Shown piece after piece: positions 4,156 through 6,008 of a stretch of 6,008 bases of DNA; position 1 is the stretch's first letter; every line of letters starts with the position of its first letter. The notes beneath the pieces were generated by a model, which was not told the DNA's origin, ran no database searches, and was given only the letters and a program-made list of their open reading frames with translations. The position numbers and the translations under genes were made by a program. The stretch is from Ktedonobacteraceae bacterium (GTDB lineage Bacteria > Chloroflexota > Ktedonobacteria > Ktedonobacterales > Ktedonobacteraceae): assembly GCA_014896635.1 (NCBI GenBank), contig JADBKA010000270.1, positions 1-6,008 of the forward strand. The letters are read 5' to 3'.

Positions 4156-6008
4156 TCTTCTTCCGTTTCTGTCAGTTCTGCTAGTTCTGTTGGTTCAGAG
4201 ATCTGCGAGAATTGCTCGTTGTAGAGTTTCGCATACAGGCCACCGCGCTCCAGCAGTTCCTGATGTGTGCCGCGCTCTACGATCTCACCTTTATCGACGA
4301 CCAGTATCACGTCTGCTGCCATGATCGTTGAGAGACGGTGCGCGATTGCCAGCGTCGTGCGCTGCTTCATCACGTGCTCCAGCGCCGCCTGAATCAAGCG
4401 TTCGGAGTGCGTGTCCAGTGCGCTCGTCGCCTCGTCCAGCACCAGGATACGCGGATTCTTCAAGATGACGCGCGCAATGGCAATGCGCTGCTTCTCGCCG
4501 CCCGATAGCTTGTAACCACGCTCGCCGACGATGGTATCATAGCCGTCCTCAAGCTCCATGATGCGATCATGGATGGCCGCCGCCTTCGCCGCCGCGATCA
4601 TCTCTTCCTCGCTGGCATCCAGTCGCGCGTAGAGCAGATTCTCACGAATCGAAGCGTGGAAGAGATACGTCTCCTGCGTTACCATGCCGATAATATCGGC
4701 CAGTGACGTCAGTGCAATATTACGCACGTCGTGTCCTTCAATCGTGATAGAGCCGTCGTCCACGTCGTAGAGCCGCTGCACGAGGTAGGTGATGGTGGTT
4801 TTGCCGGCGCCGCTCGGTCCAACCAGCGCCGCCAGTTGTCCCGGTCTGACGGTGAACGAGATATTATGCAGCGTGGCTCTCTCTGCTTCCCCGGAGGGCG
4901 GTCTCTCCTCTTGCGTTCCGGTGCCGTTCCCGTTCTTCTCCTCTGTGCTCAAGATCGCCGGTAAATCCTGTCTGTAAGTGAACGAGACGTTGTTGAAGGC
5001 GACTTCGCCGCGAACTGTTTCTTTCTTCAAATGTAGCGCGCCGGGGCGATCCTGAATGTCTAGCGGCAGATCCAGGTATTCAAAGATTCTATCGAAGAGT
5101 GCCAGCGCACCCTGGATCTCGACCTGAATATTGAGCAGTTGCCCGACGGGGAAGAAGAGACGGCTTTGCAGCGTGGTGAAGGCGACGATGGTACCAAACG
5201 TCATGCCGGCGTCAAGACGGTTGATCATTTGCAGGCCGGCAACCAGGTAGACGACGGCAGGCAGGACTGAAAAAAAGGTGCCGATGAACATGAAGAACCA
5301 GCGCCCGATCATCTGCTGGCGCACTTCCAGATCGGCCAGGCGCTGATTCTCCTGCTCGAATTTGTCGCGGGCATAGCGTTGGCGTCCGAAGGTCTTGAGC
5401 AGCAAGATGCCGCTTACGGAGAGCGTCTCCTGCATCATGGCCGTCAGCGAAGCCATGCTCTGCTGCGTCTCTTTGCTGGTGACGCGCCGCACGTTGCCGA
5501 CCTTGTAGGTGATCCAGAGGAAGAGCGGCAGCAGCGCGAGCGAGATCAGCGTCAGCAGCGGACTGAGAATGAACATGGCGATGATGGTGCTGATCGCCGT
5601 CGAGAAGTTGGAGACGATGCTGGTGGCGGTGTTGGTGACGACGCCCTGTACGCCGCCGACGTCGTTCGAGAGGCGCGACTGGATTTCGCCGGTGCGCGTC
5701 GAGGTGAAGAAGCGCAACGACATGCTTTGCAGGTGCGAATAGAGCTTGTTGCGGAAGTCGCGCATGACGTTCTGGCCGATGATGTTGTTGAGGTAGCTCT
5801 CTCCGACGCCGATGACGCCTGTTACGATAGGTGTCACAAACATAATAATGACGTAGATGATCAGCAGGGAGAGATTGCCCTTGCTGATGGCGTCGTCGAA
5901 GATGCGCTGTATCAGCAGCGGGTTGACGAGGCCGAGCAGGGTTATGACGATGATCGCCAGCAGAACGAGCGTAACCTGTATTTTATACGGTTTGAATGCC
6001 TGTACAAC
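4143..6008 (-). CDS. ABC exporter half-transporter (membrane domain fused to ATPase), 5' end outside window
   Basis: The frame stays open to the window edge, giving 621 visible residues. The ATG at 5843 is internal, because the 55 residues before it contain a typical first transmembrane helix and NPLLIQRIFDDAI, so the true start is beyond 6008. Six membrane helices lie near residues 12-33, 47-68, 130-148, 150-168, 237-258 and 272-294. The ATPase domain has A-loop Tyr345, Walker A GPSGAGKTT (397-405), Q-loop Gln445, signature LSGGE (501-505), Walker B ILVLDEA with Asp525 and Glu526, and H-loop His557; all motifs are intact. This is the MsbA/MdlB/LmrA-like layout: an inner-membrane exporter working as a homo- or heterodimer. 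Substrate is not predictable. A hydrophilic insert of about 28 residues (350-377) follows the A-loop and the C-terminus is an acidic tail. A partner half-transporter could lie upstream, outside the window. Confidence 0.93.
   Translation of the reverse strand, partial: VVQAFKPYKIQVTLVLLAIIVITLLGLVNPLLIQRIFDDAISKGNLSLLIIYVIIMFVTPIVTGVIGVGESYLNNIIGQNVMRDFRNKLYSHLQSMSLRFFTSTRTGEIQSRLSNDVGGVQGVVTNTATSIVSNFSTAISTIIAMFILSPLLTLISLALLPLFLWITYKVGNVRRVTSKETQQSMASLTAMMQETLSVSGILLLKTFGRQRYARDKFEQENQRLADLEVRQQMIGRWFFMFIGTFFSVLPAVVYLVAGLQMINRLDAGMTFGTIVAFTTLQSRLFFPVGQLLNIQVEIQGALALFDRIFEYLDLPLDIQDRPGALHLKKETVRGEVAFNNVSFTYRQDLPAILSTEEKNGNGTGTQEERPPSGEAERATLHNISFTVRPGQLAALVGPSGAGKTTITYLVQRLYDVDDGSITIEGHDVRNIALTSLADIIGMVTQETYLFHASIRENLLYARLDASEEEMIAAAKAAAIHDRIMELEDGYDTIVGERGYKLSGGEKQRIAIARVILKNPRILVLDEATSALDTHSERLIQAALEHVMKQRTTLAIAHRLSTIMAADVILVVDKGEIVERGTHQELLERGGLYAKLYNEQFSQISEPTELAELTETEEESVA

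Noticed and set aside
1..6008. CRISPR array, tRNA, insertion sequence, toxin-antitoxin or phage-defence system
   Set aside because: No regularly spaced repeats, cloverleaf-like segments, transposase, terminal repeats or defence-type domains were seen in any frame.

Overview
The window looks like ordinary chromosomal DNA from a free-living bacterium with moderately high GC in its genes. My best guess is the Chloroflexota, possibly a Ktedonobacteria-like lineage. That guess rests only on the general look of the proteins (Lys/Arg-poor hydrophilic linkers, the YtcJ-type amidohydrolase, the gene style) and was not tested by any search. There are four protein genes. I see no RNA gene, insertion sequence, CRISPR array, prophage or replication origin.

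Layout. Bases 1-539 have no convincing gene. They hold a strongly pyrimidine-rich + strand tract (about 100-230) and a GC-rich hairpin (380-399). Bases 540-1205 (minus) encode a 221-residue fructose-6-phosphate aldolase / small transaldolase-family protein. Bases 1206-1530 form a divergent intergenic region with one candidate promoter for each side and several short inverted repeats. Bases 1531-2478 (plus) encode an alpha/beta hydrolase-fold protein whose nucleophile-elbow residue is glycine. Bases 2504-4132 (plus) encode a YtcJ-like, metal-dependent amidohydrolase, 25 nt downstream and probably in the same operon. Bases 4143-6008 (minus) encode an ABC exporter half-transporter (membrane domain plus ATPase) that is open at the window edge, so its true start lies outside.

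How the genes fit together. The hydrolase and amidohydrolase are probably co-transcribed. They could act in sequence on an ester- or amide-containing small molecule, but nothing here identifies the substrate, and the missing nucleophile makes the hydrolase's chemistry uncertain. The aldolase is divergently transcribed and may share regulatory DNA with that pair. The ABC gene converges on the amidohydrolase, and a perfect 9-bp inverted repeat spans both stop codons, a likely shared 3' end.

I did not find convincing evidence of a new multi-gene system. The observations most worth checking are the Ser/Asp-to-Gly change in the hydrolase, the tyrosine that favours aldolase over transaldolase activity, the hairpin at the convergent stops, the polypyrimidine tract and the long hydrophilic insert in the ABC ATPase domain.
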